Shown here one piece after another: positions 52,680 to 60,655 of a stretch of 64,000 bases of DNA. A program made the translations under genes and the position numbers. Origin of the DNA: G963668605 sp963793625. Its GTDB lineage: Bacteria > Acidobacteriota > Terriglobia > Bryobacterales > Bryobacteraceae. The number at the start of each line of letters is the position of its first letter. Within the stretch, counting starts at the first letter, position 1. The stretch spans positions 186,001-250,000 of the forward strand of contig CAWCAT010000049.1 in NCBI GenBank assembly GCA_963793625.1. The letters are read 5' to 3'. Below the pieces are notes generated by a model, which had not been told where the DNA came from, did not search any database, and saw nothing but the letters and a program-made list of their open reading frames with translations.

Positions 52680-53474
52680 ATGAGTGGTGCCAGCGGTCCC
52701 ATTCGCATCACAGTGCTGGGTTCGGGAACTAGTGTCGGCATCCCGACGATCGGCTGTGATTGCAAGGTTTGCTGTTCGGCAGATCCACGCGATACCCGGT
52801 TGCGTCCTTCGGTGCTCGTGAGTTTCGAGGGGCATAACGTAATCATCGACACCACTCCGGATTTCCGGCAGCAGGTGTTGCGAGCGCGTGTGACGCACAT
52901 CGACGCGATTCTCTACACGCACGCACATGCAGATCACATCATGGGCCTGGACGATGTGCGCCCGTTCAATTATCGCCAGAGTGGCAGCATTCCAATCTAT
53001 GGTTCTCCGGACACCATGGACGCGATCCGGCGTTCCTTCGCCTATATCTTCGACACGAAGAAATCGGAATCTTCGCTGCCCAAAATTGAGGCTCGCGAGT
53101 TTGGCGATGAACCGATCAATATTCACGGCGTGACGTTTACGCCGTTAAAGCTGGCGCATGGTCGCGGTATCTCATATGGGTTTCGTTTCGAGAACGCCGC
53201 GTACCTGACCGACCACAGCGACATTCCCGAAGAGTCGTTGGAGATGCTGCAGGGTCTGGATGTGCTCTTCCTTGACGCGCTGCGGCACAAGCCGCATCCG
53301 ACACACTCAACGGTGGAGCGCTCGCTGAAATGGGTGGAGCGATTGGCGCCCAAGCGCGCATACTTCACGCATATCTGTCATGACCTTGGACATGAGCGTG
53401 TCGAGTCGATGCTGCCCGACCATGTGCGACTGGCTTATGACGGTCTCGAAATTATCGTCGAGGCAAACACGTGA
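52680..53474 (+). CDS. PhnP-like metallo-beta-lactamase-fold phosphodiesterase
   Basis: 264 residues. Start: ITVLGSGTSVGIPTIGCDCK with extra Cys (CDCKVCCSADPRDTRLRPS), the structural zinc loop of PhnP. The active-site motif is LYTHAHADHIMGLDD (HxHxDH); a further metal Asp or His is in AAYLTDHSD and FTHICHDLGHE. PhnP hydrolyses cyclic phosphodiesters. No C-P lyase genes are near, so a more general role is likely (inference). The gene overlaps ribF (GTGA). Confidence 0.88.
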   Translation: MSGASGPIRITVLGSGTSVGIPTIGCDCKVCCSADPRDTRLRPSVLVSFEGHNVIIDTTPDFRQQVLRARVTHIDAILYTHAHADHIMGLDDVRPFNYRQSGSIPIYGSPDTMDAIRRSFAYIFDTKKSESSLPKIEAREFGDEPINIHGVTFTPLKLAHGRGISYGFRFENAAYLTDHSDIPEESLEMLQGLDVLFLDALRHKPHPTHSTVERSLKWVERLAPKRAYFTHICHDLGHERVESMLPDHVRLAYDGLEIIVEANT

Positions 53475-54412
53475 TCGGTCCTAGCGTACTGACAATCGGG
53501 AACTTCGATGGCGTGCACAGCGGGCATCGTCGAATCATCCAGCGCACGGTCGAACTGGCCAGAGAACTGCACGCCAAACCCTCGGTTCTGACCTTTGATC
53601 CGCATCCCGCGAAGGTCGTGGCGCCCGAACGCGCTCCCAAGCTGTTGAGCACACCGCAGCAGCGTAGTGAGATCATGCGGCAACTCGGGATTGAGCAGGT
53701 GCTGATTCTTCCTTTCGGCGATGACTTCTCACGTCTCTCTCCGGAGGAGTTTGCGCGCGAGGTACTCGTCGGGAGATTCGGGGCGCTCGCTGTCCTGGTA
53801 GGCGAAAACTTTCACTTCGGTTGCGGACAGGCTGGAGACGTCACGGTGCTGCGCGAGCTAGGTGGCAAGTACGGTTTTCAGACTGAAGTGATTCCGGGCG
53901 TAGTCATTCGCGGGCAGCTTGTCTCGAGCACGGCTGTGCGGCGTTTAATCGAAGCCGGCAATGTCAGTCGCGCGGGACGTTTTCTTGAGCGTCCGTATGC
54001 AGTCGATGGCGAGGTAGTTTCCGGCCATGGCGTCGGATCGCGGCAGACTGTTCCGACACTGAATCTGAAGACGGAAGCGGAGATCCTGCCTGCGCGCGGT
54101 GTTTACATTACGCGCACCAGGGATCTGCTGGACGGGCGACAGTGGCCTTCGATTACGAACATTGGAATCCGGCCCACCTTCGGCGGCGATAGCCTGACTG
54201 TCGAGACGTTCCTGCTCGCAGCGCTCACTCCGCCGAACCCGCTACAGATTCGCGTTGAGTTTCTAAAACGCGTCCGGGAAGAGCGTAAGTTCGATACTCC
54301 GGAGGCGCTTAAATCACAGATTATGAGCGATGTTGCAAGGGCAAATGCGTTCTTTCGACGGCTGAACGCAATCCAAGGGAAAATCGCCCATTGTGGTAAA
54401 ATTAGTCATTAG
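53471..54412 (+). CDS. ribF: Bifunctional riboflavin kinase/FAD synthetase
   Basis: 313 residues with a GTG start overlapping the previous stop. The adenylyltransferase part has SVLTIGNFDGVHSGHRRIIQ and LVGENFHFGCGQAGDVTVLR. After SSTAVRRLIEAGNVSRAGRF comes the kinase part: PYAVDGEVVSGHGVGSRQTV, PTLNLKTEAEILPARGVYIT and NIGIRPTFGGDSLTVETFLL. It makes FMN and FAD. The last 10 or so residues are not conserved in the family. fba starts 29 bases later. Confidence 0.96.
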   Translation: MIGPSVLTIGNFDGVHSGHRRIIQRTVELARELHAKPSVLTFDPHPAKVVAPERAPKLLSTPQQRSEIMRQLGIEQVLILPFGDDFSRLSPEEFAREVLVGRFGALAVLVGENFHFGCGQAGDVTVLRELGGKYGFQTEVIPGVVIRGQLVSSTAVRRLIEAGNVSRAGRFLERPYAVDGEVVSGHGVGSRQTVPTLNLKTEAEILPARGVYITRTRDLLDGRQWPSITNIGIRPTFGGDSLTVETFLLAALTPPNPLQIRVEFLKRVREERKFDTPEALKSQIMSDVARANAFFRRLNAIQGKIAHCGKISH

Positions 54413-54441
54413 TTAGCAATTCTATAAAAGGAGAGTTTCTC

Positions 54442-55473
54442 ATGCCATTAGTGTCCATGCGTCAAGTTCTAGATGAAGCGAAGAAGGGCGGTTACGGTGT
54501 CGGTGCCTTCAACGTAAACAACATGGAGCAGATCCAGTCGATTATGGAAGCTGCCCGTGAAACCAAGTCACCCGTTATCGTGCAGGCCAGCCGCGGTGCG
54601 CGCGCCTACTCGAATGATCGCTTCCTGTATCACCTGATGATCGCGGCTACCGAAGTGTATCCGGAGATTCCGGTTGTGCTCCACCTGGATCACGGCAACA
54701 GCGTTGCCACCTGCAAGTCCGCCATTGACATGGGATTCACCAGCGTCATGATGGACGGCTCCCTGCTGGAAGACGGCAAGACTCCCTCGAGCTTCGACTA
54801 CAACGTGAAGGTTACTCGCGAAGTCGTCGAAATGGCGCATGAGAAGGGTGTCACTGTCGAAGGCGAAATCGGCTGCCTTGGCGGAATCGAAGACGGCCAT
54901 GGCGCTGGCGGAGATGGATTGTCGCACCTGACCGACCCGGCGCAGGCTGCCGAGTTCGTCGAAGCGACTGGCCTGGATGCTCTGGCAATTGCCATCGGCA
55001 CAAGCCACGGCGCGTACAAGTTCAGCAGCAAGCCGACTGGCGAAACACTGAAGATGGACGTACTGATCGAAATCCACAAACTGCTGCCGCAGACTCACCT
55101 CGTGATGCACGGGTCTTCGAGTGTGCCGCAGGATTTGCAGGATGTCATCAACCAGTACGGCGGGAAATTGAAGCCGACCTGGGGCGTACCGGTGGAAGAG
55201 ATTCAACTCGGTATCCGCAACGGCGTCCGCAAGATCAACGTTGACACGGACAACCGTCTCGCGATCACGGGCGCGATCCGCAAAGTATTTGCAGAAACTC
55301 CTGAGAAGTTCGATCCGCGCGACTACATGAAGCCGGCGCGCGAAGCGATGAAGAAAGTGGTTGCCCTCCGTATGACGCAGTTCGGCCAGGCCGGTCATGC
55401 CGGCGACTACGAGCCGATCCCGCTGAGCGAGATGGCAAAGCTGTACAAGAGCCAGACTGTTGGCGTGAAGTAG
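54442..55473 (+). CDS. fba: Class II fructose-bisphosphate aldolase
   Basis: 343 residues, unbroken. A strong AAGGAGAG ribosome site precedes the ATG. Zinc and substrate residues: VVLHLDHGNSVATCKSAIDM, FTSVMMDGSLLEDGKTPSS, VEGEIGCLGGIEDGHGAGGD, AIAIGTSHGAYKFSSKPTGE, LVMHGSSSVPQDLQDVINQY, and KINVDTDNRLAITGAIRKVF. This enzyme joins or splits fructose-1,6-bisphosphate in glycolysis and gluconeogenesis. A good terminator follows. Confidence 0.97.
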   Translation: MPLVSMRQVLDEAKKGGYGVGAFNVNNMEQIQSIMEAARETKSPVIVQASRGARAYSNDRFLYHLMIAATEVYPEIPVVLHLDHGNSVATCKSAIDMGFTSVMMDGSLLEDGKTPSSFDYNVKVTREVVEMAHEKGVTVEGEIGCLGGIEDGHGAGGDGLSHLTDPAQAAEFVEATGLDALAIAIGTSHGAYKFSSKPTGETLKMDVLIEIHKLLPQTHLVMHGSSSVPQDLQDVINQYGGKLKPTWGVPVEEIQLGIRNGVRKINVDTDNRLAITGAIRKVFAETPEKFDPRDYMKPAREAMKKVVALRMTQFGQAGHAGDYEPIPLSEMAKLYKSQTVGVK

Positions 55474-55496
55474 ATTTCGGTTGCGGTAAATGGGAG

Positions 55497-55528
55497 AGGC
55501 CGGGGCTGTTGCTCTGGCCTTTCGTTTT
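55497..55528 (+). terminator. Rho-independent terminator after fba
   Basis: A 10-pair stem, AGGCCGGGGC (55497-55506) with GCTCTGGCCT (55511-55520), two pairs being G-T, around a TGTT loop. TTCGTTTT follows. Position 24 bases after the stop fits termination of the DUF1844-phosphodiesterase-ribF-fba run. Confidence 0.72.
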
Positions 55529-55539
55529 GCGCGCTTACT

Positions 55540-56760
55540 TTACGTGCGCGCCTCTGTTACTTCCATGGGCTCCAGGCTGTGGCCTTCCCAGCGCGCGACT
55601 ACGGCGGTTGCCAGACAGTTCCCCAGAACGTTTACGGACGTGCGCGCCATGTCCATGACGGCGTCGATGCCGAGCAGAACAGCCGCACCTTCGATTGGCA
55701 GGTTGAACGTCGCCAGCGTACCAGCAAGAATCACCAGGGAGGCACGCGGCACTCCGGCGACACCTTTGCTCGTCAGCATCAGCGTCAACATCATCATTAG
55801 CTGCTGGCCTATCGTGAGATTAATTCCGGCTGCCTGGGCTACGAATACAGAGGCGAGCGACAGGTAGAGCGTGCTGCCATCGAGATTGAAACTGTAGCCA
55901 GTTGGAATTACGAACGAAACGATGTGACGGGGCACACCGAAACGCTCCATGTTTTCGAGCGCACGCGGCAGGGCTGCTTCGCTCGATGCGGTGGAGAACG
56001 CAATCAGGAATGGCTCTTTCGCGGCCTGAATGAAGCGACGCAGTGGAATGCGACAAATCGCAATCACAATACCGAGCACTACCACCACAAAGAAGGCCTG
56101 CGTGACATACATGGTCACGATCAGCTTGCCTAGTCCGGCAAGTACAGAAAATCCTTTAGTCGCGACTGTGACCGCCATTGCCGCGCCCACGCCTAAGGGC
56201 GCAAGGTACATCACGAATTTCGTGTAGCGGAACATGACTTCCGCGAGCGATTCGGCGAAGGCGACCACGGGGCGGGCCTTGTCGCCGATTGAGGCGCAGG
56301 CGGCTCCGAACAGAAACGCGAACACCACGATCTGCAGAACTTCGCCCTTCGCCATCGCATCGATGATGCTCGAAGGAAACGTATGTTCGAGCACGGCGCT
56401 TAGACTGGTCTGCGTCTTGGGCAGAGCGATCTCAGCGGCCGTACGCTCGAGACGCATGCCGTCGCCCGGACGCACCAAATTGACGGCGAACAGGCCTAAC
56501 GCGAGCGCGAGCGTTGTGACGATTTCGAAATATATTATCGACTTCGCGCCGATGCGGCCCATCGCTTTAATATTGCCCGTCCCCGCGATCCCATAGACCA
56601 GCGTGCCGAACAAAAGCGGCGCAATGATCGATTTGATCAGGCGCAGAAAGATGTTGCTGACCGGGGACAAGTTGCGCGCGACATCGGGGGCGAAAAAGCC
56701 CAGTGCGATGCCCGCGGCCATACCGACAAAAATCCAGCCGGTCAACGAGAGACGCTTCAT
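55540..56760 (-). CDS. Dicarboxylate/amino-acid:cation symporter (DAACS family)
   Basis: 406 residues from the ATG at 56760, which overlaps the nadK stop (ATGA); an upstream in-frame start at 56853 would lie within nadK. Family landmarks: LFFAP-type GFFAPDVARNLSPVSNIF, LRLIKSIIAPLLFGTLVYGI, the helical hairpin with a Ser-rich motif FLIAFSTASSEAALPRALEN, VIPTGYSFNLDGSTLYLSLA, and the second hairpin TSKGVAGVPRASLVILAGTL with DAVMDMARTSVNVLGN. It imports C4-dicarboxylates or Glu/Asp with protons or sodium; the substrate cannot be told. Confidence 0.92.
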   Translation of the reverse strand: MKRLSLTGWIFVGMAAGIALGFFAPDVARNLSPVSNIFLRLIKSIIAPLLFGTLVYGIAGTGNIKAMGRIGAKSIIYFEIVTTLALALGLFAVNLVRPGDGMRLERTAAEIALPKTQTSLSAVLEHTFPSSIIDAMAKGEVLQIVVFAFLFGAACASIGDKARPVVAFAESLAEVMFRYTKFVMYLAPLGVGAAMAVTVATKGFSVLAGLGKLIVTMYVTQAFFVVVVLGIVIAICRIPLRRFIQAAKEPFLIAFSTASSEAALPRALENMERFGVPRHIVSFVIPTGYSFNLDGSTLYLSLASVFVAQAAGINLTIGQQLMMMLTLMLTSKGVAGVPRASLVILAGTLATFNLPIEGAAVLLGIDAVMDMARTSVNVLGNCLATAVVARWEGHSLEPMEVTEART

Positions 56761-57620
56761 CGTTCGCCCCACTTGAGCTTCTTGCGCAGTACGTCGAAAA
56801 ACTTCATTTTGGGCGGACGAATCAGGTACAGCGCCTTTGTTGAACTCTGGCAAACGATCCGATCGCCGCGCATCATCGGTTGACCGATCTGCCCGTCGAT
56901 CGTGAGATAAGCGGAATCATTCTCAGTTTGCGTGATGACCCGAATCACTGAGGTTTCCGGAACCAGCACTGGACGATTGGTGAGCGTGTGCGGACAGATG
57001 GGCGTTATGCAGAGGGCGGTTACCGTCGGGAAAATAATTGGGCCGCCGGCTGAGAGCGAATACGCCGTGGAGCCGGTCGGGGTCGAGATGATCAGTCCAT
57101 CAGCCTTGTATGTGCAGACGAACTGCGCGTCAACGTGCGTTTCCAGATCGATCATGCGGGCCAGCGCCGCCTTGGTGATAACGATGTCGTTGAGCGCGTC
57201 GTAGCGGACGATGGTCTGGCCTTCGCGCACCAACTCGCATTGCAACATGTGGCGGCGGCCGATGCGATGCTCGCCTTTCAGAGCGCGTTCCAGTTCGGGG
57301 TAGAGTTCTTCGACGGTGATGGCGGTGAGGAATCCGAGTCCGCCAAGATTCACCGCGAAGAGCGGAATTTCGCGACCTGCAATTGCACGCGCAGCGGCTA
57401 GCAATGTACCGTCGCCGCCGAGCACGATTATCAACTGCGTGTTGTCCGGAACCTGATCGCGCGGCAGTCCGTTCGGGTCGTGCATGTACTCGGCCGTCTC
57501 GTGATCACAGCGGGCTTTGATGCCGCGCTGGCGGAGCCATTCGATCAGTTCGGGAACGATGCTCCAGGCCGGTTCCACACCGGGCTTTGACATGATTCCG
57601 ACGCTCTCAACGGGTAGCAT
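56757..57620 (-). CDS. nadK: NAD kinase
   Basis: 287 residues from the start at 57620, which overlaps the tlyA end by 14 bases; a start at 57650 would overlap more. Kinase motifs: LIIVLGGDGTLLAAARAIAG (GGDG), FAVNLGGLGFLTAITVEELY, ALNDIVITKAALARMIDLET, and ISTPTGSTAYSLSAGGPIIF. It phosphorylates NAD to NADP. It is part of a tightly overlapping chain from xseB to the symporter. Confidence 0.95.
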   Translation of the reverse strand: MLPVESVGIMSKPGVEPAWSIVPELIEWLRQRGIKARCDHETAEYMHDPNGLPRDQVPDNTQLIIVLGGDGTLLAAARAIAGREIPLFAVNLGGLGFLTAITVEELYPELERALKGEHRIGRRHMLQCELVREGQTIVRYDALNDIVITKAALARMIDLETHVDAQFVCTYKADGLIISTPTGSTAYSLSAGGPIIFPTVTALCITPICPHTLTNRPVLVPETSVIRVITQTENDSAYLTIDGQIGQPMMRGDRIVCQSSTKALYLIRPPKMKFFDVLRKKLKWGER

Positions 57621-58344
57621 AGAGCAGGAACTCCTTATTGCCTTCAGCACCGGTAATCGGGCTATCCATCAGGGCAGTTTGAAAGCCCAACTGCCGCGCC
57701 GCTTGTTCCACTCTGGTGCAAGCCGCCTGGTGCAACAACGGGTCACGCACAATGCCCCCTTTGCCGACTTCGCCGCGTCCGACTTCGAACTGCGGTTTGA
57801 CGAGTATAACGAGTTCACCATTATCATGCAGCAGTGCAGGCAACACCGGCAGGATCATAGTTACGGAGATGAAGCTGACGTCGCACACTATCAGGTCGAT
57901 TTTTTCGCCAACATCAGCGAACGTCAGGTAGCGCGCGTTGAGCCCTTCGCGCACTACGACACGCGGATCTTTGCGCACCTTCCAATCGAGCTGCGCGGTT
58001 CCGACATCGAACGCATAAACACGGCTCGCGCCGCGCTGCAAAAGACAATCCGTGAAGCCGCCCGTGGAGGCGCCAACATCGAGGCAGGTTTTGCCGTTGA
58101 CGTCGATATGCCAATGCTCAAGAGCGGCCTGCAACTTCAACCCGCCGCGGCTGACAAAGAGTGGACGTTCGGTTACTTCAAGTACGGCGTCAAGAGAAAC
58201 GTTCTGCCCAGCTTTATCGACACGCTGTTTATTCACAAGTACGTGCCCGGCCAGGATCAAGGCGCGCGCTTTTTCACGAGAATCAGCGAGGCCCCGGTCC
58301 AGCAGGAGCTGATCGATACGCTGCTTGCCCGGCCCGGTCTTCAT
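57607..58344 (-). CDS. tlyA: TlyA-family rRNA 2'-O-methyltransferase (S4 plus FtsJ fold)
   Basis: 245 residues. The N-terminal S4 RNA-binding domain (RIDQLLLDRGLADSREKARA, LILAGHVLVNKQRVDKAG) precedes an FtsJ-like methyltransferase: FVSRGGLKLQAALEHW, SAM motif CLDVGASTGGFTDCLLQRGA, VYAFDVGTAQLDWKVRKDPR, DLIVCDVSFISVTMILP and LVKPQFEVGRGEVGKGGIVR. Known members methylate 16S and 23S rRNA; the haemolysin name is historical. It overlaps ispA by 4 bases. Confidence 0.94.
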   Translation of the reverse strand: MKTGPGKQRIDQLLLDRGLADSREKARALILAGHVLVNKQRVDKAGQNVSLDAVLEVTERPLFVSRGGLKLQAALEHWHIDVNGKTCLDVGASTGGFTDCLLQRGASRVYAFDVGTAQLDWKVRKDPRVVVREGLNARYLTFADVGEKIDLIVCDVSFISVTMILPVLPALLHDNGELVILVKPQFEVGRGEVGKGGIVRDPLLHQAACTRVEQAARQLGFQTALMDSPITGAEGNKEFLLYATR

Positions 58345-59225
58345 GCCTTGCGATTAACGATCAGGTCTGCGATTTCACGCAGACGATTTGCCCGGCTGTC
58401 AAAAGGTTGTAAAGCGAGCAGGGCGGCGCAGCGTTCTTCTTCGGCGATCTCGCGCGAGCGCGCAAGTCCATAGACCGCGGGGAATGTGATCTTCTGTTGT
58501 GCGGCGTCCTTGCCTGCGGTCTTACCGAGCACCTCGGAGGGCTGTTCGACATCCAGCAGGTCATCAACAATTTGAAACGCGAGGCCCGCGTGCCGGCCGT
58601 AGGCTGTGAGCGCAGCGAGTTGCGCTGTATCGGCTCCGGCGTGGATCGCGCCCATGCGCACGCTGGCGCACAGCAACGCCCCGGTCTTGGCCCGGTGAAT
58701 CGCTTCGAGCAGCGGCTCGCTCGGCGGCTGCCCTTCCCCTTGGATATCGTTGACCTGTCCGCCAATCATGCCGTCAACCGTCCCCGAGGCTCGCGACAAT
58801 TCGGTAATAAGCCGCACCTTGGTCGCGGCGTCAACACCGTCGAGTTCCGAGAGCGCCTGGAACGCCAGCGTCAGCAGTGCGTCGCCGGCCAGAATTGCCA
58901 TAGCCTCGCCGAACTGCTTATGGCACGTAGGACGGCCGCGGCGCAGGTCGTCATTATCGAGCGCCGGCAAATCGTCGTGAATCAGCGAGTACGTATGGAT
59001 CATCTCCAGACTACAAGCTGCGGATTCGATGCCCGGTGGCGCGTCTTTGACCGCGTTAGCGGCGGCAATGCAGAGTATGGGGCGAATGCGCTTGCCGCCC
59101 GCAAAGAGGCTGTAGCGCATGGCTCTATGAATGGTCTCTGGAGAAGTGTTTTCGGCTGGCACACAACGGTCCAGCGCCTTGTCCACCAGTTTGGTCTGTA
59201 CAGCGAGGTATTCGCTCAGGTTCAT
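58341..59225 (-). CDS. ispA: Polyprenyl diphosphate synthase (farnesyl/geranylgeranyl type)
   Basis: 294 residues. First Asp-rich motif: LIHDDLPALDNDDLRRGRPT; second: FQIVDDLLDVEQPSEVLGK. Other conserved parts: SLFAGGKRIRPILCIAAAN, MIGGQVNDIQGEG and AAQQKITFPAVYGLARSRE. It builds C15-C20 isoprenoid diphosphates for quinones or cell-wall lipid carriers. Product length is uncertain. Linkage to xseB and a tlyA-type gene is a common bacterial order. Confidence 0.94.
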   Translation of the reverse strand: MNLSEYLAVQTKLVDKALDRCVPAENTSPETIHRAMRYSLFAGGKRIRPILCIAAANAVKDAPPGIESAACSLEMIHTYSLIHDDLPALDNDDLRRGRPTCHKQFGEAMAILAGDALLTLAFQALSELDGVDAATKVRLITELSRASGTVDGMIGGQVNDIQGEGQPPSEPLLEAIHRAKTGALLCASVRMGAIHAGADTAQLAALTAYGRHAGLAFQIVDDLLDVEQPSEVLGKTAGKDAAQQKITFPAVYGLARSREIAEEERCAALLALQPFDSRANRLREIADLIVNRKA

Positions 59226-59476
59226 GACTTGTCGTTTCGAAACGGCTCCGCCTGAACCTTGTCGTTCTTCTTAATAAGGGTCTCCACGCGTGTTTCAGCG
59301 TCTTCGAGTTGCTTGCGGCACTGCTCGCTGAGGAGCATTCCTTTTTCGAACAGCTCAAGTGCCTTTTCGAGCGGAAGATCACCGGACTCCAGTTCTTTGA
59401 CAACGGATTCGAGTTCGTCGAGCCCACATTCAAAGGTGTTAGCGGCAGGCTGCTCGTTTTCCGGATTTTCAGGCAT
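59222..59476 (-). CDS. xseB: Exodeoxyribonuclease VII small subunit
   Basis: 84 residues, two helices: FECGLDELESVVKELESGDL and PLEKALELFEKGMLLSEQCR, then KQLEDAETRVETLI. This is the XseB pattern; the small subunit joins XseA to degrade single-stranded DNA. xseA is not in the window. The start ATG is followed by an acidic, Glu/Asn-rich tail of 16 residues. It heads the leftward chain of overlapping genes. Confidence 0.95.
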   Translation of the reverse strand: MPENPENEQPAANTFECGLDELESVVKELESGDLPLEKALELFEKGMLLSEQCRKQLEDAETRVETLIKKNDKVQAEPFRNDKS

Positions 59477-59534
59477 TGATTTATTGTAGCTAAGGGTGTG
59501 GGGCGGAGGTGAATATTAGCTGCTCTGGCGACGG

Positions 59535-59780
59535 CTATTTGGGGTGTGAGATGACCGACATGATCACGTATACATCGCGCTCGACGGTGAAGTAGAATCG
59601 CCAATTGCGATTGACCCGCGCCTGCCAGACATTCCGTGACTCGTCGTACTTCTTCGCGTGGAGCGATGGATGTTGGATGTTTTGAAGCAATAGTCCGGCT
59701 TGCTTGTAGAAGGTTTTGCGCACAGCAGCGGGTGTGTCCTCAAGTTGCCTTAGGGCGGTTCTAGTGTAATCCAGCCGCAT
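59535..59780 (-). CDS. RelE/ParE-type toxin
   Basis: 81 residues. Fold cues: RLDYTRTALRQLEDTPAAVR, KTFYKQAGLLLQNIQHPSLH, KKYDESRNVWQARVNRNWRF, YFTVERDVYVIMSVISHPK. This is the RelE/ParE family of mRNA-cleaving or gyrase-poisoning toxins. The conserved Arg in RVNRNWRF fits an RNase-type member; which one cannot be told. Its ATG overlaps the antitoxin stop by one base (TGATG). Confidence 0.85.
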   Translation of the reverse strand: MRLDYTRTALRQLEDTPAAVRKTFYKQAGLLLQNIQHPSLHAKKYDESRNVWQARVNRNWRFYFTVERDVYVIMSVISHPK

Positions 59781-60064
59781 CAGGAGCGCTTGCGCTGCTT
59801 AATCAGGCGGCTCTTTTTGATGTTGGCTTCGATAGACGTTGCCATGGCGCTGGCTGTGTCGAAGGGACCGTGCGTGCGGCCAGTTTTGACGTCTTCAAAG
59901 CTCTCCGCAAGCTTGCGGTCAATCAGGGTCTTGGGAGTAAGCATGATTACACCCCGAGGACCAAGTTTTGCCTCCAGATAATCCCCAATCGCAAGACCGG
60001 CCAGTTCGCGCACATCATTGGGGATGGTGACCTGATATTTCTCTTTGACGCGGACTAATGCCAT
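59780..60064 (-). CDS. AbrB/SpoVT-type antitoxin
   Basis: 94 residues. The N-terminal swapped-hairpin DNA-binding domain is VRVKEKYQVTIPNDVRELAG, LAIGDYLEAKLGPRGVIMLT. The C-terminal half (RTHGPFDTASAMATSIEANI, KKSRLIKQRKRS) is basic at the very end and probably clamps the toxin. An AGGAG site precedes the ATG. It likely represses its own promoter, which lies in the shared region upstream. Confidence 0.88.
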   Translation of the reverse strand: MALVRVKEKYQVTIPNDVRELAGLAIGDYLEAKLGPRGVIMLTPKTLIDRKLAESFEDVKTGRTHGPFDTASAMATSIEANIKKSRLIKQRKRS

Positions 60065-60081
60065 ACAGGTGCTCCTAATCG

Positions 60082-60113
60082 ATTATAGGTCGGAAAGTTG
60101 GAAAGTAGGATCA
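60082..60113 (-). promoter_or_regulatory. Promoter of the AbrB/RelE pair
   Basis: On the minus strand a perfect TATAAT lies at 60087-60082, 17 bases before the antitoxin ATG. Just upstream is a tandem repeat, ACTTTCC twice 8 bases apart (plus strand GGAAAGT at 60092-60098 and 60100-60106), where the -35 box should be. I infer an autoregulated promoter; no good TTGACA is visible. Confidence 0.55.
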
Positions 60114-60115
60114 TC

Positions 60116-60175
60116 CGGTTTGTACGAGCCCGGTCGGTTTGTACGTCTGGGCAAAATGCCTCTATAATGGAGGCA
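60116..60175 (+). promoter_or_regulatory. Promoter and operator of the Xre/RES pair
   Basis: A perfect -10 box (TATAAT, 60163-60168) sits in the loop of an inverted repeat, TGCCTC (60157-60162) and GAGGCA (60170-60175). Upstream, CGGTTTGTACG occurs twice (60116-60126 and 60135-60145), the second overlapping the expected -35 region (TTGTAC at 60139-60144, spacer 18). This looks like an operator for the Xre-like antitoxin (inference). Confidence 0.65.
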
Positions 60176-60199
60176 GATTGCCACGGGAGGCTTTCGGAC

Positions 60200-60655
60200 A
60201 TGGCCGAGTTGAACAACGAACTTGATCCACCAGCGTCAGCTAGTCTATACGCCCGACTGGGCGGGAAGCTCGGCGTGGCCCGGATTCGCTCTGATCGTGA
60301 CTTAGCTTCGCTCGTTGAGAAACGTCTACCGGCAGCTGTAATCAAGGCCCTTGTCCGGGGCGGTCTGTCTGACAGCGAGGTTTACGAACTGATCATCCCG
60401 CGTCGCACATTGGCCCACCGTTTAGCTAAGCACGAAGCACTATCTAAAGAGGAGTCCGACAAGGCCGTGCGGGTGGCCAGGATTACCGCAATGGCCGAAC
60501 AGGTCTTTGGTGAGCCCGAACGCGCGTGGCGCTGGCTACGCAAAAGCAAGCGTCAATTCGATCGAAAGACGCCCATAGACATGTTGGCAACCGAGGCTGG
60601 TGCGCGACTCGTGGAAGAGATGATCGCGCAGATCGATGACGGCATCGCGGCGTGA
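60200..60655 (+). CDS. Xre/MbcA/ParS-type (DUF2384) antitoxin
   Basis: 151 residues from the ATG at 60200, with GGGAGG 9 bases upstream. The frame opens earlier, but those starts lie on the promoter. The helical N-part (VEKRLPAAVIKALVRGGLSD, SEVYELIIPRRTLAHRLAKH) is the Xre-like DNA-binding region. The C-terminal DUF2384 part is SDKAVRVARITAMAEQVFGE, AWRWLRKSKRQFDRKTPIDM and LATEAGARLVEEMIAQIDDG. It is the standard partner of RES toxins and overlaps the toxin gene by 4 bases. Confidence 0.93.
   Translation: MAELNNELDPPASASLYARLGGKLGVARIRSDRDLASLVEKRLPAAVIKALVRGGLSDSEVYELIIPRRTLAHRLAKHEALSKEESDKAVRVARITAMAEQVFGEPERAWRWLRKSKRQFDRKTPIDMLATEAGARLVEEMIAQIDDGIAA

Noticed and set aside
52680..53474. 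C-P lyase pathway gene phnP
   Set aside because: Family likeness is clear, but no other phn gene is nearby, so the pathway name is not used.
54568..55398. 276-residue open frame opposite fba
   Set aside because: Antisense to a highly conserved aldolase gene.
57517..58473. 318-residue open frame opposite tlyA
   Set aside because: Fully antisense to nadK, tlyA and ispA, all of which are firm.
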